Assembly: GCA_902799345.1 (NCBI GenBank)
Contig: CADBZW010000001.1
Location: 62,001-126,000, forward strand
DNA from: an uncultured Bacteroidia bacterium
GTDB taxonomy: Bacteria > Bacteroidota > Bacteroidia > Bacteroidales > F082
Length of the DNA stretch: 64,000 nucleotides
Reading direction: 5' to 3'
Shown here one piece after another: positions 41,040 through 49,987 of this stretch (the stretch's first letter is position 1; the number at the start of each line of letters is the position of its first letter). The notes beneath the pieces are model-generated. The model made no database searches. It had not been told where the DNA came from and saw only the letters and a program-made list of their open reading frames with translations. The translations under genes and the position numbers were made by a program.

Positions 41040-43355
41040 TCAGAAAGTGTATCCGACCGAGAAATAGGCACTGACGCGTTTGGTGCAGTCAGACCATTGC
41101 AGGGTGAACGAAATCGGGCCGATAAAACTATTATAGGCATAGCGCAAACCTACGCCAGAGAAGTGCCTCGAGCCTTCAATAAAGCCTTTGCCAAAGGGGT
41201 TGAAGCCATACAAGAAATTGTAGGTGGCTGTAACATAATGCTTTTCCAAGAAATTGAAGCGGAAGTCGCAGCGCGCAATAGCGGTAAAGTCGTTGACATA
41301 GTCGACATGGTTGATGCCGATAAACGGCATTTGGTGGTCGAAATGCCGTCCCTCGATTTCGCCACCCACGACATTCCAAAGGTTGGCGTAGGCTGCAGCT
41401 CCAAACAAGCATCTGGCATAAAGTTGGGGGATGATGGTGAACATTTTGTCGTAGGGCGTGATGTAGCCTTGTATGTTATATCCGATTTCATATGTGTTGC
41501 CTGAGGCGCCTTTTAGGTCGAAGTGTATTCGCCCGTTTAAGGTCGTGTTGATGCCATGCTTGGCGAAATAGGGATCGTCGAGGTTGTCGTATTTCAACAT
41601 GACGAAGGGTGTGACCAAGAGATTGTCATCGTAGTAGGATGAGGAAATCGTCGACTGGTCAATGGTGTCGTTGCTGAAATCGATGGTAAAGGGATTGGAG
41701 AAGGAGGTTGAGGAGAGGTTGGCTCCAACGGCGGTGCTGATGTCAAGCAAGTGGAACTGCGACACGTATGCGCTGACCCGGTGCTGGACATAGTTGAGGT
41801 TGTTGTAGTCGTTGCCGGTAGTCAACGCTTTGTAGTGCTCGCCTCGATAGTCGTATGCCAAGCTGAAACTGGCCAGATTGATTCTCGCGTAAGTAGCCGT
41901 GATGTCGAATTTCGGATTGTAGCTGAGCTTGCCGCTGAGGCTGAGCTTGAATCCGTTGAGGCGTTTCTCGTTGAGACCTAACTTAAGCAACAGGCCTGCG
42001 CCTTCTTCGGTGTCGTATCGTAGCCCTAGACCGAAGACGTTGGGCTGTGTCGGTTTGAAGTTCATGCTTAAGGCATAGGTGTCTTGAACCTCTCCGTTGA
42101 TGGTGTCTGTACCGCTTTCCGTCAAGTTGTAGGTGATGTCGTCGAAGGCTCCGGTGCCTCTATAGATGTCAACGGCATGGTTGATTTCGGCTTCCGAGAT
42201 AAGCTGTCCCGCCTTCAGCTTTCCTTTTCTAAGCAGCCATTTTGTTTTCAATATGTCGCTTGGATTGATGACAATGGAGCTGATGTAGACGGGAGCGTCA
42301 GCGAGGTTTTTCGCTTTTGTCGCTCTTAATTGCTTGTCTAAAGGTGCTCCGTTGATGGAGTCCAATTGATGTTTGATGCTCATCAAAACGGAATCGTATT
42401 TCTTCGCTTCTTGGTAACCACGGTTGACCAGCGTGTCGATGGCGTCGTGGTTAAAACTTAAGGTGCCATAGCCAGTGATGTCGGGCGTGATGTGTAGCCT
42501 GCATAGTGCTTGGTTTTCGAATCTTTTGTTGTTGACGGCATTGTCAATCAGCCCGTTGAGGACGTCGGGTAGGGTGACGTCATCTTCTGCAATAAGGGTG
42601 TCGGCATCCGTCACTTCCACTCCGATGATGATGTCGGCCCCCATCTTCTTGACCAGGTCGGCGGGGAAGTTGTTGACCAAACCGCCATCGACGAGCAAAT
42701 GATTGTCCATGGGAACGGGTGTGAATACCCCGGGGATGGCCATGCTGGCTCGCATCGCGGTGGGCACACTGCCGTGCCTGATGTCGACTTCCTTGCCGGT
42801 CTTGATGTCGGTGGCCACACAAGCGAAGGGAATGGGCAGGTCGTTGAAGTCCATCTCTTTTTGATAGCCTACGCACAAGTCATTGAAAAGGTTGATCAAT
42901 GCCGTGTTGTTGACAAATGCACTGGGTATAAAGCCGATGGGCTGTGTGTCAAGTTTGGTGCTAAAGAGTCGGCTGAGACTGAAAGGAATACTGACAATAT
43001 AAGTGCTACGGCGTTCTCTGGTCTCAAGCGACATGGCGGAACGGTCGATGCTGTTGCCCACATATTGCGACCAGTTCATGTTGGCTATCAATGAGGCGAG
43101 TTCGTCGGGCGAGTATCCCATGGCATAGAGTCCGCCGATGATGGAGCCCATGCTGGTGCCCGCCACGTAGTCGACAGGGATTCCGATTTCTTCAAGGTGT
43201 TTCAACACGCCGATGTGTGCGGCGCCTTTGGCACCGCCTCCTCCAAGCACTACGCCTACTTTCGGACGTGGCTTAGCATGGTGGCGAACTGGGTGTTGCG
43301 CATGGAGCGACAACCCCAATACGCTGATTGCAAACAATACTATGATACGTTTCAT
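41040..43355 (-). CDS. patatin-like phospholipase with C-terminal outer-membrane beta-barrel (paralogue A)
   Basis: A signal peptide ending near SLHAQ is followed by the patatin domain: oxyanion loop GGGGAKG, nucleophile S68 in GTSMG and catalytic D223 in VDGGLVNN. About residues 300-400 look like a POTRA-type segment, and the rest is a Bam/Omp85-like barrel ending in YFSVGYTF with C-terminal Phe. This resembles the type Vd autotransporter PlpD layout, in which a phospholipase A domain is displayed by its own barrel. I start at ATG 43355 because the signal peptide begins there; the longer frame overlaps the paralogue. The gap to paralogue B is 25 bp. Confidence 0.88.
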   Translation of the reverse strand: MKRIIVLFAISVLGLSLHAQHPVRHHAKPRPKVGVVLGGGGAKGAAHIGVLKHLEEIGIPVDYVAGTSMGSIIGGLYAMGYSPDELASLIANMNWSQYVGNSIDRSAMSLETRERRSTYIVSIPFSLSRLFSTKLDTQPIGFIPSAFVNNTALINLFNDLCVGYQKEMDFNDLPIPFACVATDIKTGKEVDIRHGSVPTAMRASMAIPGVFTPVPMDNHLLVDGGLVNNFPADLVKKMGADIIIGVEVTDADTLIAEDDVTLPDVLNGLIDNAVNNKRFENQALCRLHITPDITGYGTLSFNHDAIDTLVNRGYQEAKKYDSVLMSIKHQLDSINGAPLDKQLRATKAKNLADAPVYISSIVINPSDILKTKWLLRKGKLKAGQLISEAEINHAVDIYRGTGAFDDITYNLTESGTDTINGEVQDTYALSMNFKPTQPNVFGLGLRYDTEEGAGLLLKLGLNEKRLNGFKLSLSGKLSYNPKFDITATYARINLASFSLAYDYRGEHYKALTTGNDYNNLNYVQHRVSAYVSQFHLLDISTAVGANLSSTSFSNPFTIDFSNDTIDQSTISSSYYDDNLLVTPFVMLKYDNLDDPYFAKHGINTTLNGRIHFDLKGASGNTYEIGYNIQGYITPYDKMFTIIPQLYARCLFGAAAYANLWNVVGGEIEGRHFDHQMPFIGINHVDYVNDFTAIARCDFRFNFLEKHYVTATYNFLYGFNPFGKGFIEGSRHFSGVGLRYAYNSFIGPISFTLQWSDCTKRVSAYFSVGYTF

Positions 43356-43380
43356 GATTTTGGTTGAATAGGCTCGGGAA

Positions 43381-45711
43381 TTAGAATGTGTAGCCGAATG
43401 AGAAATATCCCCCAAAATGGTTTTTGAATTCATCACCATTCCAGAATCTCAACCAGTGGCCGGTCAGTGAAATGGGTCCCACTTTGGTGTTGTACGAATA
43501 CTTCAATCCTGCACCTTGTGAACTATAGGCAAACACTTCGGAGAAGTTGCTGCCAATCCAATTGGACCAATTTGCCATGATGTTATACATGGCTGTCACA
43601 TAATGCTTCCCATAGAAATTGTACCGCAAGTCGCAGCGAAGAATACTCATTATGCTGTTATCGGTAGCGTCAATGCTGCCAATGCCAATAAACGGCATCT
43701 GCCCCTCGAAATGACGGCCTGCTATCTCGCTGCCATATAGGTTAGCCAAGCATAAAGGAATGTTTTCAAGGTCGGGGACATACGAGAAACGGCCATAGAG
43801 CTGTGGAATGATGGTGAATCTTCCGTTTTTGGGCGTGATGTAGCCTAGTACAGAGTAGCTGAGGTCAAAGTATTTGCCTTTTTCCTTGGTCTCGTAATAG
43901 AAATGAGAGGTGAGGTTGGCCAAAACACCATGGTTGGCAAAGTAGGTGTCGTCAAGATTATCGTAGGTAAAGTTGACAAAAGGAGTGAGCATTCTGGTGT
44001 CACGGAAAAGAGGGTTTTCCGTTTCGCTTTGCTCCCCTATGGAAGTAAGGTCATATTTCGTGCCGGAAAACGACAAGCCAACATAGGTGCTGAAATTGAG
44101 CATGTGAAACTGTGAGATATAACCGCTCACTTTTTGCTGTTGGTAACGCAAATTGAGAGATTTTTTACTTATCAAGACACCGAAATGCTCGTTCCTATAG
44201 TCGTATGCAACGCTGAAATTGGCTAAGGCAGGCTTGGAATAGGTGTAAGTGAGGTTGATTCTGGGGTTATAGCTGAGCTTGACCTTCAAATCGAGTTTCG
44301 AGCCGCCGAATTTCTTCTCGTTTAAACCCACCTTGAGTAACAATCCTGCACCTTCCTCGGTGTCGTAGCGGAATCCCAAGCCTACCACATGGGGTTTGGA
44401 GGGTTTCATCTGGAACGACAGGTCGTAGAGGTCAGCAAGTTGTCCATCTGCATTCGTGGAGTCTTGCTCCTTTATGGTGTAGGTGATTTCGTCGTAACAT
44501 CCCGTGCCACGATACACGCTCACAGCATGTTCGATGTCTTTCTGGCTGTATTTGTTGCCTGCTTTCAGCCCGCCTTTGCGCATCAGCCAACGGCTGTCGC
44601 GCTCAGAAACATTGTTGAACTCGATGGAACCGATGACCACGTTTTCGTTCAAGAGGTTGCGCGCCTCAGGAGCATGCAGTTTCTTGGTGACGGGATGTCC
44701 TGCCTCCTTGTCGATGTATTGCTTGATGGCTAAGAATTGGTCGTGAAACTCAGCGGCTTTTTTGTAGCCTCTGCCGACCAGTGTGTCGATGGCTTCATGG
44801 GTGAAGCTGAGCATGCCAAAGCCGCTAACGTCGGGGATGATATGGATGGTGCATAGCTTGCCATTCTCCTTACGCTTGCTGCTGGTGCTGTTGATGAGCA
44901 GACGGCCAAACAGTTGCGGCAGCGATTGGATGTCATCTTTGGTGATTTTCTTCTCGCTGGTGACCTCTACGCCGATGATGATATCAGCGCCCATTTCTTT
45001 CAGCACGTCAGCGGGGAAGTTGTTGACCAAGCCACCGTCGACGAGTAACCTGTCGCCAATGGTGACGGGAGAAAACACGCCGGGGATGGCCATGCTGGCG
45101 CGCATCGCCGTGGGCACACTGCCATGACGTATCACCACTTCCTCGCCCGTGGCGATGTCGGTGGCCACACAAGCGAAAGGAATGGGTAAGTCGTTGAAAT
45201 CCATTTCCTCTTGGTAGCCTACGCACAAGTCGTTGAACAAGTTGATGAGTGAGCTGTTGTTGACATAGGCACTGGGCAAGTTGGCGATTAGCTTGGTGTT
45301 AGGATCTTTGTCAAAGAGGTTCTCGTGACTAAAGGGAATGCTGAGCTGCGTGGTGCTGTTGCGCTGGCGGCTTTCCATCGACATGGTGGAACGGTCAATC
45401 TTGTTGCCGATATATTCGCTCCAGTTCATTTCGGCGATGAGTTTGGCCATTTCTTCGGGGGTGTATCCCATGGCATAAAGACCGCCAAGGATGGAACCCA
45501 TACTGGTGCCTGCCACATAGTCGACGGGGATGCCCATTTCTTCGATGTATTTCAGTACGCCGATGTGCGAGGCGCCCTTGGCACCACCGCCACCGAGCAC
45601 GACGCCCACTTTGGGGCGCGGTTTGCTCAAGTTGACATTTATGCTGTTGTTTTGGGCTTCAGCTGTAACTAAACAAGCAAGGATAAGGAACGATAAGAAA
45701 AGATGTTTCAT
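43381..45711 (-). CDS. patatin-like phospholipase with C-terminal outer-membrane beta-barrel (paralogue B)
   Basis: Same architecture as paralogue A: signal peptide to about AEAQ, GGGGAKGASHIG, S70 in GTSMG, VDGGLVNNFPAD, POTRA-like linker and a barrel ending GGYFSFGYTF. The catalytic domains are very alike, and stretches such as LINLFNDLCVGYQ and MDFNDLPIPFACVATDI are shared almost exactly, while the barrels are more diverged. It is transcribed before paralogue A, probably on one message. A role in outer-membrane lipid turnover or surface lipase activity is inferred from the family. Confidence 0.88.
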   Translation of the reverse strand: MKHLFLSFLILACLVTAEAQNNSINVNLSKPRPKVGVVLGGGGAKGASHIGVLKYIEEMGIPVDYVAGTSMGSILGGLYAMGYTPEEMAKLIAEMNWSEYIGNKIDRSTMSMESRQRNSTTQLSIPFSHENLFDKDPNTKLIANLPSAYVNNSSLINLFNDLCVGYQEEMDFNDLPIPFACVATDIATGEEVVIRHGSVPTAMRASMAIPGVFSPVTIGDRLLVDGGLVNNFPADVLKEMGADIIIGVEVTSEKKITKDDIQSLPQLFGRLLINSTSSKRKENGKLCTIHIIPDVSGFGMLSFTHEAIDTLVGRGYKKAAEFHDQFLAIKQYIDKEAGHPVTKKLHAPEARNLLNENVVIGSIEFNNVSERDSRWLMRKGGLKAGNKYSQKDIEHAVSVYRGTGCYDEITYTIKEQDSTNADGQLADLYDLSFQMKPSKPHVVGLGFRYDTEEGAGLLLKVGLNEKKFGGSKLDLKVKLSYNPRINLTYTYSKPALANFSVAYDYRNEHFGVLISKKSLNLRYQQQKVSGYISQFHMLNFSTYVGLSFSGTKYDLTSIGEQSETENPLFRDTRMLTPFVNFTYDNLDDTYFANHGVLANLTSHFYYETKEKGKYFDLSYSVLGYITPKNGRFTIIPQLYGRFSYVPDLENIPLCLANLYGSEIAGRHFEGQMPFIGIGSIDATDNSIMSILRCDLRYNFYGKHYVTAMYNIMANWSNWIGSNFSEVFAYSSQGAGLKYSYNTKVGPISLTGHWLRFWNGDEFKNHFGGYFSFGYTF

Positions 45712-45726
45712 TATATCACGGTTAGG

Positions 45727-45755
45727 GTAGGGCTGCCATATTATGACAGCCCTAC
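45727..45755 (-). terminator. intergenic hairpin, possible weak terminator of the M3 peptidase gene
   Basis: Perfect 9-bp arms (GTAGGGCTG and CAGCCCTAC) around an 11-nt loop lie 14 bp behind the peptidase stop. No T-run follows on the - strand, so it may rather stabilise mRNA ends or attenuate read-through into the patatin genes. Confidence 0.4.
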
Positions 45756-45768
45756 AATCAATTTCGTA

Positions 45769-47895
45769 TTATTTTAAGCCACGTGCCTTCAGATATGGCT
45801 CGTAATCCGGGTCTTGGCCGCGGAACTTGCGGTATTGCACCATGCCTTCGTCGTTGCCGCATTCTTGCAGGCAGTTCAGACGGAACGAAGCCGCCAGCTC
45901 GGGGTTGAAGAGGTTGCCGGAGGTTTTGAAATAGTTGAAGGCGTCCTTGTCGAGCACTTCGGCCCAAGTGTAGGCATAATAGCCGGCGCTGTAACCACCA
46001 TTGAAGATATGGGCGAAGTTGGTGCTGCGGTAGCGGGGCAGAATTTCGGGCATCAGGCCGATGGCATCCATCTGTTGCTTCTCGAAGGCGTCCACGTCGA
46101 GGTCTTGGGGCTCGGTCAGTTCGTGGTACTTCATGTCGAGGATGGAGGCGGCGATGAGTTCGGTGGTCATGAAGCCTTGGTTGAACAAGGCGCTGTTCTC
46201 GATCTTGTTGATGAGGCTGTCGGGCATAGGTTCGCCAGTCTGGTAGTGCTTGGCGTACATGCGGATGACCTCAGGCTCGGCGACCCAGTTCTCCATGATT
46301 TGCGATGGCATCTCCACGTAGTCGTGAGGCACGTTGCCGCAAGTACGGTCATAAAGGCCGTCGGAGAAGAAAGCGTGTAGCGAATGGCCAAACTCGTGCC
46401 ACATGGTCTCGGTCTCATCCCACGTGAGCAGGGCAGGGGTGTCGCCCGAAGCCGGAGTGAAGTTCATCACCAGTGAAACGACAGGGTATATCTTGTTACC
46501 CTTGATGTCGTGGCCGCTTTCGCGGAAGCTGGTGCACCATGCGCCACCGCTCTTCGACTCGCGCGGATAGTAGTCGAGATAGAGGATGCCGAGGAAGTCA
46601 CCATTGGCTTCCTTCACCTCGTAGGTCTCCACACCGGGATAATAGATGGGCAAGTTGGTGTTTTGTGTGAAAGTGATGCCATACAACTTATTGGCAGCCA
46701 TAAACATGCCATTGCGCACATTGTCTACAGTGAGATAAGGCTTGATATAGTTTTCATCGAAATCATATTTGGCCTTGCGAAGCTTTTCGGCGTAATACCA
46801 CCAGTCCCAGCCTTCCAGCTTGAAACCAGCACCTTCCTTGTCGGCGATGGCTTGCATCTCGGCGAGTTCTTTCTTGGCCAGCACCTGTGCGGGATTGAAG
46901 ATGTCGATGAGGAACTTGTCGACGGTCTTTGAGTCTTTGGCCATATTAACATCCAACACATAGTCGGCATAGTTGTCGAAACCGAAGAGCTTGGCTTTCT
47001 GAACACGCAGGTTGCACATCTCGTTGACGAGTTTCTTGTTGTCGTACTCGTTGTTGTTGTCGCCACGGTTGTAGTAGGCCTTATAGATTTGTTCGCGCAG
47101 GTCGCGGTTGTCGGCAAACTGCAGGAAGGGGATGAGGCTGGGCTTGCTGAGGGTGAACACCCATTTGCCTTCCATACCCTCGGTTTTGGCTTGCTCGGCA
47201 GCGGCATCGATGCTGGTTTGCGGCAGGCCCGCCAGGTCGGCTTCGTTTTCGACGACGAGTTTATAGTTGGCATTTTCCTTCAGCAGGTTGTTGCCGAATT
47301 GTAGGCTCAAAGTCGAGAGCTGCTCGTTGATTTTGCTGAGCTCTTCTTGTTTGTCGGCAGGCAGACCGGCGCCGCTGCGGATGAAATCTTGATGGTATTT
47401 CTCAACCACACGGATCTGCTGGTCGTCGAGCCCCATTTCGTTACGATGCTGATACACGTAGTCGATGCGTTCGAAGAGTTTCGGGTTCATCATGATGGCA
47501 TCGCTATGCTTCGAGAGCATGGGCAGTACTTCTTCGGCGATGGTCACCATCTCGTCATTGGTGAGGCACTCGTTGAGGTTGAAGAACACGTTGCTGACGC
47601 GGTCGAGGATTTGTCCTGACTTGTCGAAAGGCAGGATAGTGTTCTCGAAAGTGGGCGTCTCCTGATTGTTGACGATGGCGTCAATCTCAGCCTGTTGCTC
47701 GGCCATGCCGGCTTCAAAGGCGGGCATGTAGTGCTCGTTCTTGATTTGGTCGAATGGCGGCACTTGGAAAGGGGTCGTGTATTCGCTGAGGAAAGGGTTC
47801 GGGGCTTCGGCCTCGGTTTTCTGTTCGGGCTTCGAAGTGCATGAAGCCAAGGTGATGACGCTTAATGCGATCATGTTGACAAGTTTTTTGTTCAT
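45769..47895 (-). CDS. dcp: M3-family metallopeptidase lipoprotein (peptidyl-dipeptidase Dcp-like)
   Basis: The zinc motif HEFGH is at 500-504, and a second-helix glutamate near 528 (YVEMPSQ) completes the ligand set of thimet-oligopeptidase-like enzymes. The C-terminal blocks FAHIFNGGYSAGYYAYTWAEVLDKDAF are typical of Dcp. The N-terminus is a lipoprotein signal (SVITLASC, C19), so it is periplasmic or membrane-anchored, unlike cytoplasmic E. coli Dcp. It removes dipeptides from C-termini of short peptides. ATG 47895 is chosen as the start of the signal; a longer frame of 12 residues runs into the promoter. Confidence 0.93.
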   Translation of the reverse strand: MNKKLVNMIALSVITLASCTSKPEQKTEAEAPNPFLSEYTTPFQVPPFDQIKNEHYMPAFEAGMAEQQAEIDAIVNNQETPTFENTILPFDKSGQILDRVSNVFFNLNECLTNDEMVTIAEEVLPMLSKHSDAIMMNPKLFERIDYVYQHRNEMGLDDQQIRVVEKYHQDFIRSGAGLPADKQEELSKINEQLSTLSLQFGNNLLKENANYKLVVENEADLAGLPQTSIDAAAEQAKTEGMEGKWVFTLSKPSLIPFLQFADNRDLREQIYKAYYNRGDNNNEYDNKKLVNEMCNLRVQKAKLFGFDNYADYVLDVNMAKDSKTVDKFLIDIFNPAQVLAKKELAEMQAIADKEGAGFKLEGWDWWYYAEKLRKAKYDFDENYIKPYLTVDNVRNGMFMAANKLYGITFTQNTNLPIYYPGVETYEVKEANGDFLGILYLDYYPRESKSGGAWCTSFRESGHDIKGNKIYPVVSLVMNFTPASGDTPALLTWDETETMWHEFGHSLHAFFSDGLYDRTCGNVPHDYVEMPSQIMENWVAEPEVIRMYAKHYQTGEPMPDSLINKIENSALFNQGFMTTELIAASILDMKYHELTEPQDLDVDAFEKQQMDAIGLMPEILPRYRSTNFAHIFNGGYSAGYYAYTWAEVLDKDAFNYFKTSGNLFNPELAASFRLNCLQECGNDEGMVQYRKFRGQDPDYEPYLKARGLK

Positions 47896-47928
47896 TTGTA
47901 TAGTGCTTTTGATATTATTTCTGGGCTG

Positions 47929-47936
47929 CAAAGATA
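47929..47936 (-). promoter_or_regulatory. -7 element of the M3 peptidase promoter
   Basis: On the - strand this reads TATCTTTG, an exact TAnnTTTG, 34 bp before the peptidase ATG. I see no TTG at the expected -33 position. Confidence 0.5.
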
Positions 47937-47955
47937 AAAAATGTTGTTTTTTTCC

Positions 47956-47983
47956 TTGCGAAAAAGTAAAAACATTATCTTTG
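47956..47983 (+). promoter_or_regulatory. candidate promoter of the glycogen operon
   Basis: TTG at 47956-47958 and TATCTTTG at 47976-47983 with 17 nt between, 37 bp before the debranching-enzyme ATG. It diverges from the peptidase promoter, about 40 bp away. Confidence 0.5.
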
Positions 47984-48019
47984 TAGTCGGTTATTTATGC
48001 AAATTCTGAAAATAATTAT

Positions 48020-49987
48020 ATGAGTTACATTTCCTGGGATAAGAAAAAAGTAATCAATCTGGAGTTTACACTCAACCGAGAAGTGTTGCGTTCCAATGCT
48101 TTGGGAGCATTCCTCGCTACCACGATGATTGGTTGTAACACAAGAAAATACCACGGACTGTTGGTGGTGCCGCAGCCGCAGTTGGACAACAACAACCATG
48201 TGCTGCTGTCGAGCCTCGACGAGACCATCATCGAAAACAAGCAGGAGTTTCACCTTGGCGTACACATGTACCCCGACGGTATTTTTGCCCCGCGTGGACA
48301 CAAATACATGCGTGACTTCACCGCCGACCCCATGCCGAAGATGACCTATCGCATTGGCAATGTGGTGCTCGATAAGGAGCTGATTTTCTCCGCCACTGAG
48401 GCACGGCTCTTCGTGCGCTACACTCTGCGTGAATCCGTGGTGCCTATCACCTTGCGGGTGTTGCCGTTCTTGGCCTTCCGCAACGTCCACATGCTGACGC
48501 ATGAGAACCATGAGGCCAGCCGTAAGGTGGAGTTGGTCAAGAATGGTGCATCGTGGCAGCTCTATAGGGACTATTCGAGGTTGTACTTGCAGTTCTCGCG
48601 TGCGGCGCAATATACGCATGTGCCGCATTGGTATTACAATATGTTCTACATCCGTGAACAAGAACGTGGCTACGAGGCGGTGGAAGACCAGTTTGTCCCG
48701 GGTTTCTTTGAATTGCAGATGAAACAGGGCGACTCGGTGATTCTATCGGTGAGCCTCAACGAAGAAAACCCCGCTGCCATCAAGCGGCAGTGTGAGGCCG
48801 AGGTGAAGAGACTGTTGCCACAACACAACTACGAAGAATGTCTTCTGAAGGCCGCCGATCAGTTTGTCATCCGCGACGACAAAGGCACGCGTCTTTGGGC
48901 GGGCTTCCCATGGTTCGGATCGTGCAGCCGCGACATGTTCCTCTCCCTTCCTGGCATTGCCTTGGCGCAAGGCGACGAGAAGACCTTCAAGGAAGCCTTG
49001 GATTATCTGATTTCAAGGATGCAAGGCCCGTTCTTCCCGCACCGCTACTATCAGAAGAGCCTGTATTTCACGGCGGTTGACTCACCATTGTGGTTCTTCT
49101 ATGTGCTGCAACTCTACGAAAAGATGCTCGGAAAGGACAAGAAGGACATCTGGAAGAAATACAAGAAGCCGATGACGACCATCCTGGAGAGCTTCATCGC
49201 AGGCACAGACTTTAATGTGCATACTTTGGACAATGGCTTGCTCTATGCGGGCAACCGCGACTTGGCGCTCACCTGGATGAACGTCTTCGCCCAAGGCAAG
49301 CCTTGGACGCCGCGCACGGGCTTGGCGATTGAAGTGAATGCCCTTTGGTATAACGCCCTGCGCTATGGCGTGGAACTGCTGAAAGCCGCCGAGCCGAAGA
49401 GCACACTGCTCAAAAAATGGCAGGAGTTGGCCGACAAGGTGAAGGCTTCGTTTGCCGACACTTTCTATAATAAAGAGGCCAACGGTTTCTACGATTATGT
49501 GAATAGCAATGAGAAAAACGAACAGGTGAGGCCCAACATGATGATTGCCGCCGCCTTGCCCTATAGCCCGATGAGCGATGAGATGCAGAAACGCGCTTTC
49601 GACATCGCCCACTCCGAGTTGCTGACGCCGCGTGGCATCCGCTCGCTGTCGCCCAACGACGAGAACTACAAGGGCGTCAGCATCGGCAACCATAGCGAGC
49701 GTGAACGTGCCTACCACAACGGAACGGCCTTCCCCTGGCTGATTGCCTTCTATGCCGACCTTTCGGTGAAGCTGTTTGGCAAGACCTCGCAGCCTTATTT
49801 GGAAGACTTGTATAATGGCTTTGAAGTGGCCATCAAGGAAAACGGCATCGGCACGGTGTCGGAGATATACGACGGCAACCCGCCCTTCGAGGCAAGAGGT
49901 TGCATCTCCCAGTCGACGAGCGTGGGTGCCTTGCTTTACCTGCATTATCTGATTGAAGAACTAAATAAGAAAGGAGGCTCAAAATGA
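48020..49987 (+). CDS. glycogen debranching enzyme (amylo-alpha-1,6-glucosidase family)
   Basis: The N-terminal domain has GCNTRKYHGLLVVPQP and the C-terminal (alpha/alpha)6 domain has WAGFPWFGSCSRDMFLSLPG, GLAIEVNALWYNALRYGVELL, LLTPRGIRSLSP and HNGTAFPWLIAFY, all hallmarks of bacterial GDE of GH133 type. The predicted acid/base residues are the aspartate in CSRDMFL and a glutamate in the E(V)NALWYN segment. It cleaves alpha-1,6 branch stubs during glycogen breakdown. It overlaps the following GT4 gene by 4 bp, starting a four-gene glycogen operon. Confidence 0.95.
   Translation: MSYISWDKKKVINLEFTLNREVLRSNALGAFLATTMIGCNTRKYHGLLVVPQPQLDNNNHVLLSSLDETIIENKQEFHLGVHMYPDGIFAPRGHKYMRDFTADPMPKMTYRIGNVVLDKELIFSATEARLFVRYTLRESVVPITLRVLPFLAFRNVHMLTHENHEASRKVELVKNGASWQLYRDYSRLYLQFSRAAQYTHVPHWYYNMFYIREQERGYEAVEDQFVPGFFELQMKQGDSVILSVSLNEENPAAIKRQCEAEVKRLLPQHNYEECLLKAADQFVIRDDKGTRLWAGFPWFGSCSRDMFLSLPGIALAQGDEKTFKEALDYLISRMQGPFFPHRYYQKSLYFTAVDSPLWFFYVLQLYEKMLGKDKKDIWKKYKKPMTTILESFIAGTDFNVHTLDNGLLYAGNRDLALTWMNVFAQGKPWTPRTGLAIEVNALWYNALRYGVELLKAAEPKSTLLKKWQELADKVKASFADTFYNKEANGFYDYVNSNEKNEQVRPNMMIAAALPYSPMSDEMQKRAFDIAHSELLTPRGIRSLSPNDENYKGVSIGNHSERERAYHNGTAFPWLIAFYADLSVKLFGKTSQPYLEDLYNGFEVAIKENGIGTVSEIYDGNPPFEARGCISQSTSVGALLYLHYLIEELNKKGGSK

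Noticed and set aside
43356-43439. Upstream in-frame extension of patatin paralogue A (28 residues).
   Set aside because: It lacks a signal-peptide character and overlaps the end of paralogue B; a clear signal peptide starts at 43355.
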